Below are positions 11,306 through 22,107 of a DNA stretch of 64,000 nucleotides, piece after piece. The position numbers and the translations under genes were made by a program. The notes under the pieces are model-generated. The model saw only the letters and a program-made list of their open reading frames with translations, was not told where the DNA came from and made no database searches. The DNA is from Henricia sp. BOLD:AAB3569 (lineage: Eukaryota > Echinodermata > Asteroidea > Spinulosida > Echinasteridae). How positions within the stretch are numbered: position 1 is the stretch's first letter; the number at the start of each line of letters is the position of its first letter. The DNA is taken from the NCBI GenBank assembly GCA_037783545.1, contig JBBELK010000388.1, forward strand, positions 930,001 through 994,000, given 5' to 3'.

Positions 11306-13410
11306 GTCGGCAAATTTGGTCCAAACGTCGGCAAATTTGGAGGTCGAAAAATGTTCCGACGAACTTCAAATTTTGCATGCTCCAAACTCTCTATATTGCG
11401 CACTTGTCCTAAAATATTGACAGACTTTCGCCGGGAAATGGCAGAGAAATTTCAAAGTTTAGGGAAAACTGGGATGGGGCTTCCTGACTGCTCACGCAAA
11501 CCGTGGCTGTCTGTACACACCTCTTTGGTGTACTCCTGAGTCGTGCGCATGCTCAGTCCTTCGGACTGTCGTTGACGCACCCCAGTGTGGCTCGGCAATT
11601 TGGTCAAAGTGTGGTCCAAACGTCGGCAAATTTGGAGGTCGAAACATTTTTCGACGAACTTCAAATTTTGCATGCTCCAAACTCGCTATATTGCGCACTT
11701 GTCCTAAAAAATTGACAGACTTTCGCCGTGAAATGGCAGAGAAATTTCAAAGGTTAGGGAAAACTGGGATGGGGCTTCCTGACTGCTCACGCAAACCGTG
11801 GCTGTCTGTACACACCTCTTTGGTGTACTCCTGAGTCGTGCGCATGCTCAGTCCTTCGGACTATCGTTGACGCACCCCAGTTTGGCTCGGCAATTTGGTC
11901 AAAGTGTGGTCCAAACGTCGGCAAATTTTGAGGTCGAAAAATGTTCCGACGAACTTCAAATTTTGCATGCTCCAAACTCTCTATATTGCGCACTTGTCCT
12001 AACAAATTGACAGACTTTCGCCGGGAAATGGCAGAGAAATTTCAAAGTTTAGGGAAAACTGGGTTGGGGCTTCCTGACTGCTCACGCAAACCGTGGCTGT
12101 CTGTACACACCTCGTTGGTGTACTCCTGAGTCGTGCGAATGCTCAGTCATTCGGACTGTCGTTGATGCACCCCAGTTTGGCTCGGCAATTTGGTCAAAGT
12201 GTGGTCCAAACGTCGGCAAATTTGGAGGTCGAAAAATTTTCCGACGAACTTCAAATTTTGCATGCTCCAAACTCTCTATATTGCGCACTTGTCCTAAAAA
12301 ATGGACAGACTTTCGCCGGGAAATGGCCGAGAAATTTCAAAGTTTAGGGAAAACTGGGTTGGGGCTTCCTGACTGCTCACGCAAACCGTGGCTGTCTGTA
12401 CACACCTCTTTGGTGTACTCCTGAGTCGTGCGCATGCTCAGTCCTTCGGACTGTCGTTGACGCACCCCAGTTTGGCTCGGCAATTTGGTCAAAGTGTGGT
12501 CCAAACGTCGGCAAATTTGGAGGTCGAAACATTTTCCGACGAACTTCAAATTGTGCATGCTCCAAACTCTCTATATTGCGCACTTGTCCTAAAAAATTGA
12601 CAGACTTTCGCCGGGAAATGGCAGATAAATTTCAAAGTTTAGGGAAAACTGGGTTGGGGCTTCCTGACTGCTCACGCAAACCGTGGCTGTCTGTACACAC
12701 CTCTTTGGTGTACTCCTGAGTCGTGCGCATGCTCAGTCCTTCGGACTGTCGTTGACGCACCCCAGTTTGGCTCGGCAATTTGGTCAAAGTGTGGTCCAAA
12801 CGTCGGCAAATTTGGAGGTCGAACAATTTTCCGACGAACTTCAAATTTTGCATGCTCCAAACTCTCTATATTGCGCACTTGTCCTACAAAATTGACAGAC
12901 TTTCGCCGGGAAATGGCAGAGAAATTTCAAAGTTTAGGGAAAACTGGGTTGGGGCTTCCTGACTGCTCACGCAAACCGTGGCTGTCTGTACACACCTCTT
13001 TGGTGTACTCCTGAGTCGTGCGCATGCTCAGTCCTTCGGACTGTCGTTGACGCACCCCAGTTTGGCTCGGCAATTTGGTCAAAGTGTGGTCCAAACGTCG
13101 GCAAATTTGGAGGTCGAAAAATGTTCCGACGAACTTCAAATTTTGCATGCTCCAAACTCTCTATATTGCGCACTTGTCCTAAAAAATGGACAGACTTTCG
13201 CCGGGAAATTGCAGAGAAATTTCAAAGTTTAGGGAAAACTGGGTTGGGGCTTCCTGACTGCTCACGCAAACCGTGGCTGTCTGTACACACCTCTTTGGTT
13301 TACTCCTGAGTCGTGCGCATGCTCAGTTCTTCGGACTGTCGTTGACGCACCCCAGTTTGGCTCGGCAATTTGGTCAAAGTGTGGTCCAAACGTCGGCAAA
13401 TTTGGAGGTC
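11304..13410. repeat. Satellite subfamily A, seven 295 bp monomers
   Basis: Counting from the shared GACAGACTTTCGCC motif, monomers start at 11419, 11714, 12009, 12304, 12599, 12894 and 13189, exactly 295 bp apart. The A subfamily reads GACGCACCCCAGTTTGGCTC and GAGGTCGAAAA where the main family reads GACACGGCCCAGTTTGGGAC and GAGGTCAAAAA. It has no A-run of variable length. The first monomer begins with a short internal duplication of CCAAACGTCGGCAAATTTGG (near 11306-11341). No coding potential is inferred. Confidence 0.95.
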
Positions 13411-13483
13411 AAAAAATATTCCGACGAACTTCAAATTTAGCATGCTCCAAACACTCTATACTGCGCACTTGTCCTAACAAATT

Positions 13484-16400
13484 GACAGACTTTCGCCGGG
13501 AAATGGCGCTGTCTGTACACACCTCTTTGGTGTATTCCTGACTCGTGCGCATGCTCAGTCCTTCGGACTGTCGTTGACACGGCCCAGTTTGGGACGGGAT
13601 TTTGGTCAAAGTGTGGTCCAAACGTCGGCAAATTTGGAGGTCAAAAAATATTCCGACGAACTTCAAATTTTGCATGCTCCAAACACTCTATAATGCGCAC
13701 TTGTCCTAAAAAATTAACAGACTTTCGCCGGGAAATGGCAGAGAAATTTCAGAGTTTAGAAAAAAAAGGGGTTGGCGCTTCCTGGATGCTCCCGCAACCT
13801 GTGGCTGTCTGTACACACCTCTTTGGTGTATTCCTGACTCGTGCGCATGCTCAGTCCTTCGGACTGTCGTTGACACGGCCCAGTTTGGGACGGGATTTTG
13901 GTCAAAGTGTGGTCCAAACGTCGGCAAATTTGGAGGTCAAAAAATATTCCGACGAACTTCAGATTTTGCATGCTCCAAACACTCTATATTGCGCACTTGT
14001 TCTAAAAAATTGACAGACTTTCGCCGGGAAATGGCAGAGAAATTTCAGAGTTAAAAAAAAAGGGGTTGGCGTTTCCTGGATGCTCCCGCAACCTGTGGCT
14101 GTCTGTACACACCTCTTTGGTGTATTCCTGACTCGTGCGCATGCTCAGTCCTTCGGACTGTCGTTGACACGGCCCAGTTTGGGACGGGATTTTGGTCAAA
14201 GTGTGGTCCAAACGTCGGCAAATTTGGAGGTCAAAAAATATTCCGACGAACTTCAAATTTTGCATGCTCCAAACACTCTATATTGCGCACTTGTCCTAAA
14301 AAATTGACAGACTTTCGCCGGGAAATGGCAGACAAATTTCAGAGTTTAGAAAAAAAAGTGGTTGGCGCTTCCTGGATGCTCCCGCAACCTGTGGCTGTCT
14401 GTACACACCTCTTTGGTGTATTCCTGACTCGTGCGCATGCTCAGTCCTTCGGACTGTCGTTGACACGGCCCTGTTTGGGACGGGATTTTGGTCAAAGTGT
14501 GGTCCAAACGTCGGCAAATTTGGAGGTCAAAAAATATTCCGACGAACTTCAAATTTTGCATGCTCCAAACACTCTATATTGCGCACTTGTCCTAAAAAAT
14601 TGACAGACTTTCGCCGGGAAATGGAAGAGAAATTTCAGAGTTTAGAAAAAAAAGAAGTTGGCGCTTCCTGGATGCTCCCGCAACCTGTCGCTGTCTGTAC
14701 ACACCTCTTTGGTGTATTCCTGACTCGTGCGCATGCTCAGTCCTTCAGACTGTCGTTGACACGGCCCAGTTTGGGACGGGATTTTGGTCAAAGTGTGGTC
14801 CAAACGTCGGCAAATTTGGAGGTCAAAAAATATTCCGACGAACTTCAAATTTAGCATGCTCCAAACACTCTATACTGCGCACTTGTCCTAAAAAATTGAC
14901 AGACTTTCGCCGGGAAATGGCGCTGTCTGTACACACCTCTTTGGTGTATTCCTGACTCGTGCGCATGCTCAGTCCTTCGGACTGTCGTTGACACGGCCCA
15001 GTTTGGGACGGGATTTTGGTCAAAGTGTGGTCCAAACGTCGGCAAATTTGGAGGTCAAAAAATATTCCGACGAACTTCAAATTTTGCATGCTCCAAACAC
15101 TCTATAATGCGCACTTGTCCTAAAAAATTAACAGACTTTCGCCGGGAAATGGCAGAGAAATTTCAGAGTTTAGAAAAAAAAGGGGTTGGCGCTTCCTGGA
15201 TGCTCCCGCAACCTGTGGCTGTCTGTACACACCTCTTTGGTGTATTCCTGACTCGTGCGCATGCTCAGTCCTTCGGACTGTCGTTGACACGGCCCAGTTT
15301 GGGACGGGATTTTGGTCAAAGTGTGGTCCAAACGTCGGCAAATTTGGAGGTCAAAAAATATTCCGACGAACTTCAGATTTTGCATGCTCCAAACACTCTA
15401 TATTGCGCACTTGTTCTAAAAAATTGACAGACTTTCGCCGGGAAATGGCAGAGAAATTTCAGAGTTAACAAAAAAGGGGTTGGCGTTTCCTGGATGCTCC
15501 CGCAACCTGTGGCTGTCTGTACACACCTCTTTGGTGTATTCCTGACTCGTGCGCATGCTCAGTCCTTCGGACTGTCGTTGACACGGCCCAGTTTGGGACG
15601 GGATTTTGGTCAAAGTGTGGTCCAAACGTCGGCAAATTTGGAGGTCAAAAAATATTCCGACGAACTTCAAATTTTGCATGCTCCAAACACTCTATATTGC
15701 GCACTTGTCCTAAAAAATTGACAGACTTTCGCCGGGAAATGGCAGACAAATTTCAGAGTTTAGAAAAAAAAGTGGTTGGCGCTTCCTGGATGCTCCCGCA
15801 ACCTGTGGCTGTCTGTACACACCTCTTTGGTGTATTCCTGACTCGTGCGCATGCTCAGTCCTTCGGACTGTCGTTGACACGGCCCAGTTTGGGACGGGAT
15901 TTTGGTCAAAGTGTGGTCCAAACGTCGGCAAATTTGGAGGTCAAAAAATATTCCGACGAACTTCAAATTTTGCATGCTCCAAACACTCTATATTGCGCAC
16001 TTGTCCTAAAAAATTGACAGACTTTCGCCGGGAAATGGAAGAGAAATTTCAGAGTTTAGAAAAAAAAGAAGTTGGCGCTTCCTGGATGCTCCCGCAACCT
16101 GTCGCTGTCTGTACACACCTCTTTGGTGTATTCCTGACTCGTGCGCATGCTCAGTCCTTCAGACTGTCGTTGACACGGCCCAGTTTGGGACGGGATTTTG
16201 GTCAAAGTGTGGTCCAAACGTCGGCAAATTTGGAGGTCAAAAAATATTCCGACGAACTTCAAATTTAGCATGCTCCAAACACTCTATACTGCGCACTTGT
16301 CCTAAAAAATTGACAGACTTTCGCCGGGAAATGGCGCTGTCTGTACACACCTCTTTGGTGTATTCCTGACTCGTGCGCATGCTCAGTCCTTCGGACTGTC

Positions 16401-16543
16401 GTTGACACGGCCCAGTTTGGGACGGGATTTTGGTCAAAGTGTGGTCCAAACGTCGGCAAATTTGGAGGTCAAAAAATATTCCGACGAACTTCAAATTTTG
16501 CATGCTCCAAACACTCTATATTGCGCACTTGTCCTAAAAAATT
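13484..16543. repeat. 1414 bp higher-order repeat (5 monomers), 2.2 copies
   Basis: Five monomers (232, 296, 294, 296 and 296 bp) repeat as a block. Private markers recur exactly 1414 bp apart: AATTTAGCATGC at 13434, 14848 and 16262; AAAGTGGTTGGCG near 14357 and 15771; AAAGAAGTTGGCG near 14650 and 16064. Confidence 0.9.
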
Positions 16544-17901
16544 GACAGACTTTCGCCGGGAAATGGCAGAGAAATTTCAGAGTTTAAAAAAAAAAGGGGT
16601 TGGCGCTTCCTGGATGCTCCCGCAACCTGTGGCTGTCTGTACACACCTCTTCGGTGTATTCCTAACTCGTGCGCATGCTCAGTCCTTCGGACTGTCGTTG
16701 ACACGGCCCAGTTTGGGACGGGATTTTGGTCAAAGTGTGGTCCAAACGTCGGCAAATTTGGAGGTCAAAAAATATTCCGACGAACTTCAAATTTTGCATG
16801 CTCCAAACACTCTATAATGCGCACTTGTCCTAAAAAATTGACAGACTTTCGCCGGGAAATGGCAGAGAAATTTCAGAGTTTAGAAAAAAAGGGGGTTGGC
16901 GCTTCCTGGATGCTCCCGCAACCTGTGGCTGTCTGTACACACCTCTTTGGTGTATTCCTGACTCGTGCGCATGCTCAGTCCTTCGGACTGTCGTTGACAC
17001 GGCCCAGTTTGGGACGGGATTTTGGTCAAAGTGTGGTCCAGACGTCGGCAAATTTGGAGGTCAAAAAATATTCCGACGAACTTCAAATTTTGCATGCTCC
17101 AAACACTCTATATTGCGCACTTGTCCTAAAAAATTGACAGACTTTCGCCGGGAAATGGCAGAGAAATTTCAGAGTTTAGAAAAAAAAGGGGTTGGCGCTT
17201 CCTGGATGCTCCCGCAACCTGTGGCTGTCTGTACACACCTCTTTGGTGTATTCCTGACTCGTGCGCATGCTCAGGCCTTCGGACTGTCGTTGACACGGCC
17301 CAGTTTGGGACGGGATTTTGGTCAAAGTGTGGTCCAAACGTCGGCAAATTTGGAGGTCAAAACATATTCCGACGAACTTCAAATTTTGCATGCTCCAAAC
17401 ACTCTATATTGCGCACTTGTCCTAAAAAATTGACAGACTTTCGCCGGGAAATGGCAGAGAAATTTCAGAGTTTAGAAAAAAAAGGGGTTGGCGCTTCCTG
17501 GATGCTCCCGCAACCTGTGGCTGTCTGTACACACCTCTTTGGTGTATTCCTGACTCGTGCGCATGCTCAGTCCTTCGGACTGTCGTTGACACGGCCCAGT
17601 TTGGGACGGGATTTTGGTCAAAGTGTGGTCCAAACGTCGGCAAATTTGGAGGTCAAAAAATATTCCGACGAACTTCAAATTTTGCATACTCCAAATACTC
17701 TATATTGCGCACTTGTCCTAAAAAATTGACAGACTTTCGCCGGGAAATGGCAGAGTTTAGAAAAAAAAGGGGTTGGCTCTTCCTGGATGCTCCCGCAACC
17801 TGTGGCTGTCTGTACACACCTCTTTGGTGTATTCCTGACTCGTGCGCATGCTCAGTCCTTCGGACTGTCGTTGACACGGCCCAGTTTGGGACGGGATTTT
17901 G

Positions 17902-17910
17902 GTCAAAGTG
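17902..17910. repeat. 9 bp target-site duplication, left copy
   Basis: GTCAAAGTG, repeated at 22108-22116. In intact monomers this 9-mer occurs once and is followed directly by TGGTCC, so the two copies bracket the insertion. Confidence 0.75.
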
Positions 17911-17912
17911 TA

Positions 17913-18178
17913 GTCTTGGCTCCAAGACCTTCGTGTTAGTTTTTGTTGTTGCTATACAGAATTCCCACAGCGCGCGATGAACAGTGCGCGAAACTATTGA
18001 GGGCGTTTTTTCATACATTTTAATCGACTATTTGGTGTATTCGTAGCGGTAGTACGTATTCGTTGCACTGGTATCGATACCAGTGGTGCATACGATACTG
18101 GACCTTCTCGAAGGTCTTGGCAATCTTGGCAGCAATTCTTAACTTTTTCTTTATTTCTCCCTTGGAAATCCAAGGGAG
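17913..18178. repeat. Cluster of four perfect hairpins at island left end
   Basis: Perfect palindromes or hairpins lie at 17913-17928 (7 bp stem), 18066-18085 (20 bp palindrome CACTGGTATCGATACCAGTG), 18101-18116 (GACCTTC/GAAGGTC) and 18157-18178 (10 bp stem CTCCCTTGGA). A fifth (CTGCCTGC/GCAGGCAG) follows at 18387-18406. Confidence 0.8.
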
Positions 18179-18319
18179 CCAATCAGTGATTAGGTTGGGA
18201 CCATAGCGTGAATTATTCATTAGGCAAACGTCAAACAGGTTTATGTGTGTGTAAAATGCCTGCGGGATGTCTGTTGGGTTGATCGAGTCAACAGCCCCAA
18301 GTGTTATTTTTGACGTGTA

Positions 18320-18470
18320 GGAAAAACTCGGCATCGGGAAAATTTGCGGACAAGCGAGCGCTGCGCCCGGGCCAGGCAACACCGCACTGCCTGCAGGCGC
18401 AGGCAGCTATCGGTACGGTCGGCCTTCCGGCTAACGGCCGCCGGTATTTCACCTGGGGATTTCAGTACCC
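18320..18470. other. CpG- and GC-rich patch in the island
   Basis: About 150 bp with many CpG and CCGG words (GCGAGCGCTGCGCCCGGGCC and neighbours) stands out from the AT-rich surroundings. It may be a former promoter or GC-rich element interior. No rRNA, tRNA or coding match was recognised. Confidence 0.4.
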
Positions 18471-18635
18471 TGCTTGTTACTCGTCTTGAATTAAATTATA
18501 TAGATAATCGATCTCATCAAACCAAATAAAAAGGTTATAAAAACAGACAAATAAGAGGGGAAATGTTAAGAGGTTACCCCGATGTTTAAAAAAAGGGTAA
18601 TTTTGGAAGGGAAAACCAATAATTTTCTTATACAG

Positions 18636-18923
18636 GTCTATCAATTGTCCAACCCCCTCCCCCACCCCGGGCTACCCTAACCAAGGTTAACTCGGCTCGA
18701 ATTTTATCATGTGGTAATTAATCTGTGGTAACAGATTACCACATCAGATACAATTCGAGCCGAGCTAGGTAACCTTGGCTAGGTCTACCCCACAAACGAG
18801 GTGGAGATTGTCAATTTCCGAGTGACAAATTTCCCACCCCTGGAAAAAATGTAGGTGACAAAATCCCCACCCTGGGGCATAAAAACCAAATCCCCATCCC
18901 CTAGGTGGGGACAACAATTGATA
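18636..18923. mobile_element. Foldback/MITE-like element
   Basis: The outer inverted repeat is CTATCAATTGT at 18638-18648 and ACAATTGATAG at 18913-18923. Inside lies a second, longer foldback at about 18669-18790 with arms around AACCAAGGTTA and CTCGGCTCGAATT. At its centre ATGTGGT...AATCTGT pairs with ACAGATTACCACAT. The right part (18790-18905) is rich in CCCCACC. No open frame is present. The element boundaries are approximate. Confidence 0.5.
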
Positions 18924-18929
18924 GGTGCA

Positions 18930-20570
18930 TTAGATGAATTCAAGCCCCCTGTATTTTTCCACAGGGTCTCAAGCTATGCCCAGCCTATACTCCTTTTCCT
19001 CTCGGCCTGCTCGACTGTTTTCGGTCGAAAATAAAGTACATCATCACAAACTGTATGTTCAAGTTTGACAGTAAAGTGTTCGAGTTATAGTCTCAACAAC
19101 AAACTAATTTGAAATGCTGTTCAACAAAATTCACAAATACCAGGGCAAAACAAAATCTCAACACATGTCCTATAATGTTTGTTTTACATACCCATTTTTA
19201 ATACATGTACCCGGTCAGTAAACACATTGTATATAGTACCACTTGACCAATAAAGGAAAGAACGTGTCATCCAGGGTATAAACAGAAATTCACAGAATGG
19301 AATTTTAATATGATGTTTATGTCCTTGACTGGACATCTCTTAAATTGAGAACTGTTTGCATCACAAAACAGTCTGAAATGACCTAAGATATTCTTTGCCT
19401 ATTCTTGTTTGCAGTTCATCTTTCTTAAATAATGCAATCATGTTTTCTAAAAAAGCACATCAGTACTAGACGATTAAATAAAAAAGAGATGCCCACATGT
19501 AGAGCCAAGAAAGGAAATAACAGACCTTTTGCTGTACAAATTTCCTATATGACACAATGTTACATTTTTATCAATCATGTTAATAGCATAGGTCTTGTTT
19601 GAGATTTACATTACTGTTTTTTTTATTGGACAACATCATCATATTAAAAAAAGAACTATACATGTACAAGTATATGCAACAGAATGACCCCATTACCATC
19701 ATGGAGGATTATAGGCCTACACATGCTGTTCCTTCTACAAATGTGGATTGTTTACATCTAACCTGCAACATACATGTACTAAAGTGATGTTGATATGTCT
19801 GATATGGAGAAATTAATGACATCCAATATTCACGTTGTTTGGTTTGTTTGATTTTGTGCACATTCACTGCACTAAATTCCCTCACATTGCCCGGTAGTTT
19901 GACTATAACAGTCGTGTATAATCACAACTCAGTCCTTGAATCTATGCAGTGACCACTGGGATTTACTAAATCATTTTTCGCTTTAGCATTGTACATTTTC
20001 GTGCCATTTCATTAAAAAAATGATTATCCAAAAATCACAGCCTTGAACACGCGTAGTTAAAAGAGCAGACGTGATATTGTCAGAGATTAATTACTGCATT
20101 CCAATGCACATCAGTGATCTGAAGTCTGTTTACAGAGAATAAGCAGTCGCACTTTGCTGCAGCACTTGGTGCAGGCAGGATATTTGCATCCAAGTAAACA
20201 AAAACAACATTAAATCAGTATTTAAAATTGTCTTGAAACAAAAGGTTTTAATCTTGGTTGTACTGGTTTGGTTTACATTTGCTTATTTCAGCAATTATGG
20301 ATTGCCGACTTGTAGGCCTAGTTATACAAACAGTATATAAACACATACAAGTACTGAAACAAATCCCAAACTTATGAAAAAAGACATGTAAATGTAGTAA
20401 TAATACGGTTGATGAAAATCACAATCACTGTGTCATTGTTTTACTGCACATGGCATTTTGTAGGCCTACATGTATGATGCATGCAGTTATTTAAAAACTG
20501 GGCAGAGGGCACTTAACTTGTTCATAACATGAAAACAATTATCGAAATACAGCTATACACCATTAGTAGA
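18930..20570. other. AT-rich unique sequence, no recognised gene
   Basis: No long open frame, tRNA-like sequence or repeat array is seen. Features are limited to a short hairpin TTTTCGgtCGAAAA (about 19019-19032), followed closely by AATAAAG, several ACATGTAC-type words, and the palindrome TAGGCCTA at 19712, 20313 and 20461. Confidence 0.5.
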
Positions 20571-20576
20571 AGAGAG

Positions 20577-21303
20577 GTGTTACTTGGAACAGTGGGTATG
20601 TTGAAACATTTATATTTTCTTCCACGGCATCAGTTATTTTTAAGAAATATTGCATTGTATGCTAATGATGTTCATAGATTCACTTGACTAGTTTTTGAGT
20701 ACAAAATGAGGTTAACGAGATGTCAAATTGTAGTCACTGTTTTTTAAACAGGCCAGCGGGTTTAGTTGGAACAAAATGAGGGGGCTAGTTGGAACATGTT
20801 TCATTGACCACATGAAACAGGCCACCTGTTTACAGTTGCCAGTCCCGAAGGTGGCAACTATATACACGTTACACTGCATTATAAGTGAACAGTTGTCAAT
20901 GACTCCCTGTACCCCAAAGAGTTGATTAGCACCCCAATTTACAGCTTAAGTGTATGCCTTGCTAATTAGGGTGATCACAGAAGTTATAGTAGTTTTTAAA
21001 TGACAACATACCATGTTTCAACTTACCCCATAGGTGGGGCTAGTCGGAACAGCTGAAATGGTCATGTTCAAGTTGGATTATCCGAGAAACCAGCGAGTCT
21101 TAACATTTTATAAGCTCCATTAATTTGTAGCCCAAATAATTATGTATGCTTAAAGTGGTACGGTTGTTTTTTCTTTAACCCCAACACTCCTCAATCCTTC
21201 AAAATCAATATGATTTTACATTAACCCTAGGAATTTAGGGTTACTAAATTATGTTAGTGTTTTATAGTCGATTTTGTGAAAAATGTTCCAACTAACCCCA
21301 CCC
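20577..21303. repeat. Cluster of TAGTTGGAACA motifs in both orientations
   Basis: Close variants occur at 20579-20591 (TTACTTGGAACA), 20763-20773, 20786-20796 and 21041-21051 (TAGTCGGAACA) forward. In reverse they occur at about 21014-21028 (TGTTTCAACTTACCCC) and 21284-21301 (TGTTCCAACTAACCCC). Most sit next to a G- or C-run (GGGGGC, CCCCACC). They may be ends or subterminal motifs of a degenerate element; the family is not recognised. Confidence 0.5.
20834..20859. repeat. 8 bp stem hairpin
   Basis: AGTTGCCA at 20834-20841 pairs with TGGCAACT at 20852-20859 across a 10 nt loop. Confidence 0.7.
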
Positions 21304-21309
21304 TCCCCT

Positions 21310-21600
21310 ACTTTGTACATGGGTATTATGATTTTGGTTTTGGGGGCTAAACATTAATCATGCACACAAAAGATTGTTTTTACTGGACCATGAATGGACA
21401 TTTAATTGCATTTTATTCACTATTTCCCAGTACATGTATTTACAAAAACAGCAATGTGATGACAAGTTTACTGATCGAGTAAAGGCAGATGAAAGCAGTG
21501 AGTTGAATAATAAATATCATCATAAGAGCAAGAAAAACAACAAATTAAGACTTTGATTGTTTGATTTGGATGTCATCTCTTCTTTATATTAGGAGAATTT
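21310..21600. other. Unremarkable AT-rich sequence
   Basis: It holds one 60-codon open frame that starts within AT-rich DNA and has no recognisable domain. I treat it as chance. Confidence 0.4.
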
Positions 21601-21622
21601 TCCTTTGTTTGTTACTCAGATC

Positions 21623-21647
21623 GGGGGTAGAGGGGGGAGGGGGGGGG
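21623..21647 (+). other. G-rich tract with G-quadruplex potential
   Basis: Runs of 5, 6 and 9 G are separated by TAGA and A, enough for at least four GGG tracts with short loops. Confidence 0.7.
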
Positions 21648-21724
21648 TGACCTCACTTCCTCTCTGGATTCTAGTTCCCCTATTTGGCATACCGTACGCT
21701 TCAGTCATTCTAGATCTGAGGCTC

Positions 21725-21840
21725 AGTTCACAACGCGGAAGCTGGACCGGGAAACTCGCCCGTAAAACGGCTCACATGTTCGGCAAATGTTATGTATGTT
21801 TACCGAACAGTTGACCTGTTGACCTTACGTGTTGTGAACT
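21725..21840. repeat. 116 bp unit bounded by a perfect 10 bp inverted repeat
   Basis: AGTTCACAAC (21725-21734) and GTTGTGAACT (21831-21840) bound the unit. Inside is a hairpin TGTTCGG/CCGAACA (21777-21783 and 21803-21809). Two TGACCT words at 21812-21817 and 21820-21825 form an AGGTCA direct repeat with a 2 bp gap on the minus strand. It may be a small MITE. Confidence 0.45.
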
Positions 21841-21926
21841 CTTTGCTGATGCATACATTATTTTACAATCTTCCGTCAATCACCAACCACGACAATGAAT
21901 AATGCAAACATCATCTGATATTAGCA

Positions 21927-22107
21927 TAGTCTGGTCCCGCCCTCAAATGCCAAGATCGTAAAGACGTTAACTGGGTCCAAATCCACAAGAACGACAGTCC
22001 AAATACAAGTACTTGAAGTGCGCCCTCTATTGGGCATGCAATTAAGTGTGCTCATATTCTATGAACGTGTGACAAACACAGACAGTTAACGTCTTTAGTA
22101 AAGACTA
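21927..22107. mobile_element. MITE-like right end of the island
   Basis: It starts TAGTCTGG and ends AAAGACTA. A perfect 15 bp inverted repeat, TAAAGACGTTAACTG (21959-21973) and CAGTTAACGTCTTTA (22083-22097), lies inside. The TAGTCT start matches the island's left terminus at 17911, so this segment may be a solo relative or the true right end of the whole island. Confidence 0.45.

Larger units (their letters stand above)
3430..11306 (-). rRNA. 5S rRNA gene array, block 2 (genes 11-52)
   Basis: Forty-two more units in the same orientation. The 118 bp cores begin at 3501, 3687, 3876, 4062, 4248, 4434, 4623, 4812, 4998, 5187, 5373, 5562, 5748, 5937, 6126, 6312, 6501, 6690, 6879, 7065, 7254, 7443, 7632, 7818, 8004, 8193, 8379, 8568, 8754, 8940, 9126, 9312, 9501, 9687, 9873, 10062, 10248, 10437, 10626, 10816, 11002 and 11188. 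Short (68 bp) and long (71 bp, with CTCGACAAAAC) spacers are interspersed. Genes starting at 246, 621, 1557, 3687, 4248, 7818, 8379, 8940, 9873, 10248, 10626 and 11188 carry U rather than C at RNA position 60. Copies near the right edge carry more changes. Confidence 0.95.
13411..17910. repeat. Satellite subfamily B, block 1 (about 16 monomers)
   Basis: Monomers of 294-296 bp, with three short 232 bp versions at the monomers starting 13484, 14898 and 16312. The monomer starting 17728 also lacks about 9 bp near 17755. Each B monomer has an A-run followed by GGGG, then GGCGCTTCC, the hairpin CAGTCCTTCGGACTG, GGATTTTGGTC and the GTCCAAACGTCGGC motif. The block ends in mid-monomer at the 4.2 kb insertion. 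The change from A to B lies inside one monomer at about 13405-13415. Confidence 0.95.
17911..22107. mobile_element. 4.2 kb island inserted in a satellite monomer
   Basis: The insertion splits one B monomer: the left half stops at 17910 and the right half resumes at 22108 with a 9 bp repeat. The ends are inverted over TAGTCTT/AAGACTA, here counted as TAGTCTT at 17911 and AAGACTA ending 22107. Both ends are local palindromes: GTCTTGGctCCAAGAC (17913-17928) and GTCTTTAgTAAAGAC (about 22092-22106). Nine-bp duplications are typical of Mutator-like elements, but the terminal repeat is short and no transposase is visible. It could be a non-autonomous element or a block of composite origin. Confidence 0.6.

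Noticed and set aside
1..11306. 5S-derived SINE (SINE3-like) instead of 5S genes
   Set aside because: Units are head-to-tail with full-length cores, T-run terminators and covarying helices, with no tail or dispersed insertion sites.
18020..18382. 120-codon open frame on the minus strand in the island
   Set aside because: It overlaps strong hairpins and has no domain I recognise. One frame of this length in 4 kb on six frames is within chance. A database search would settle it.
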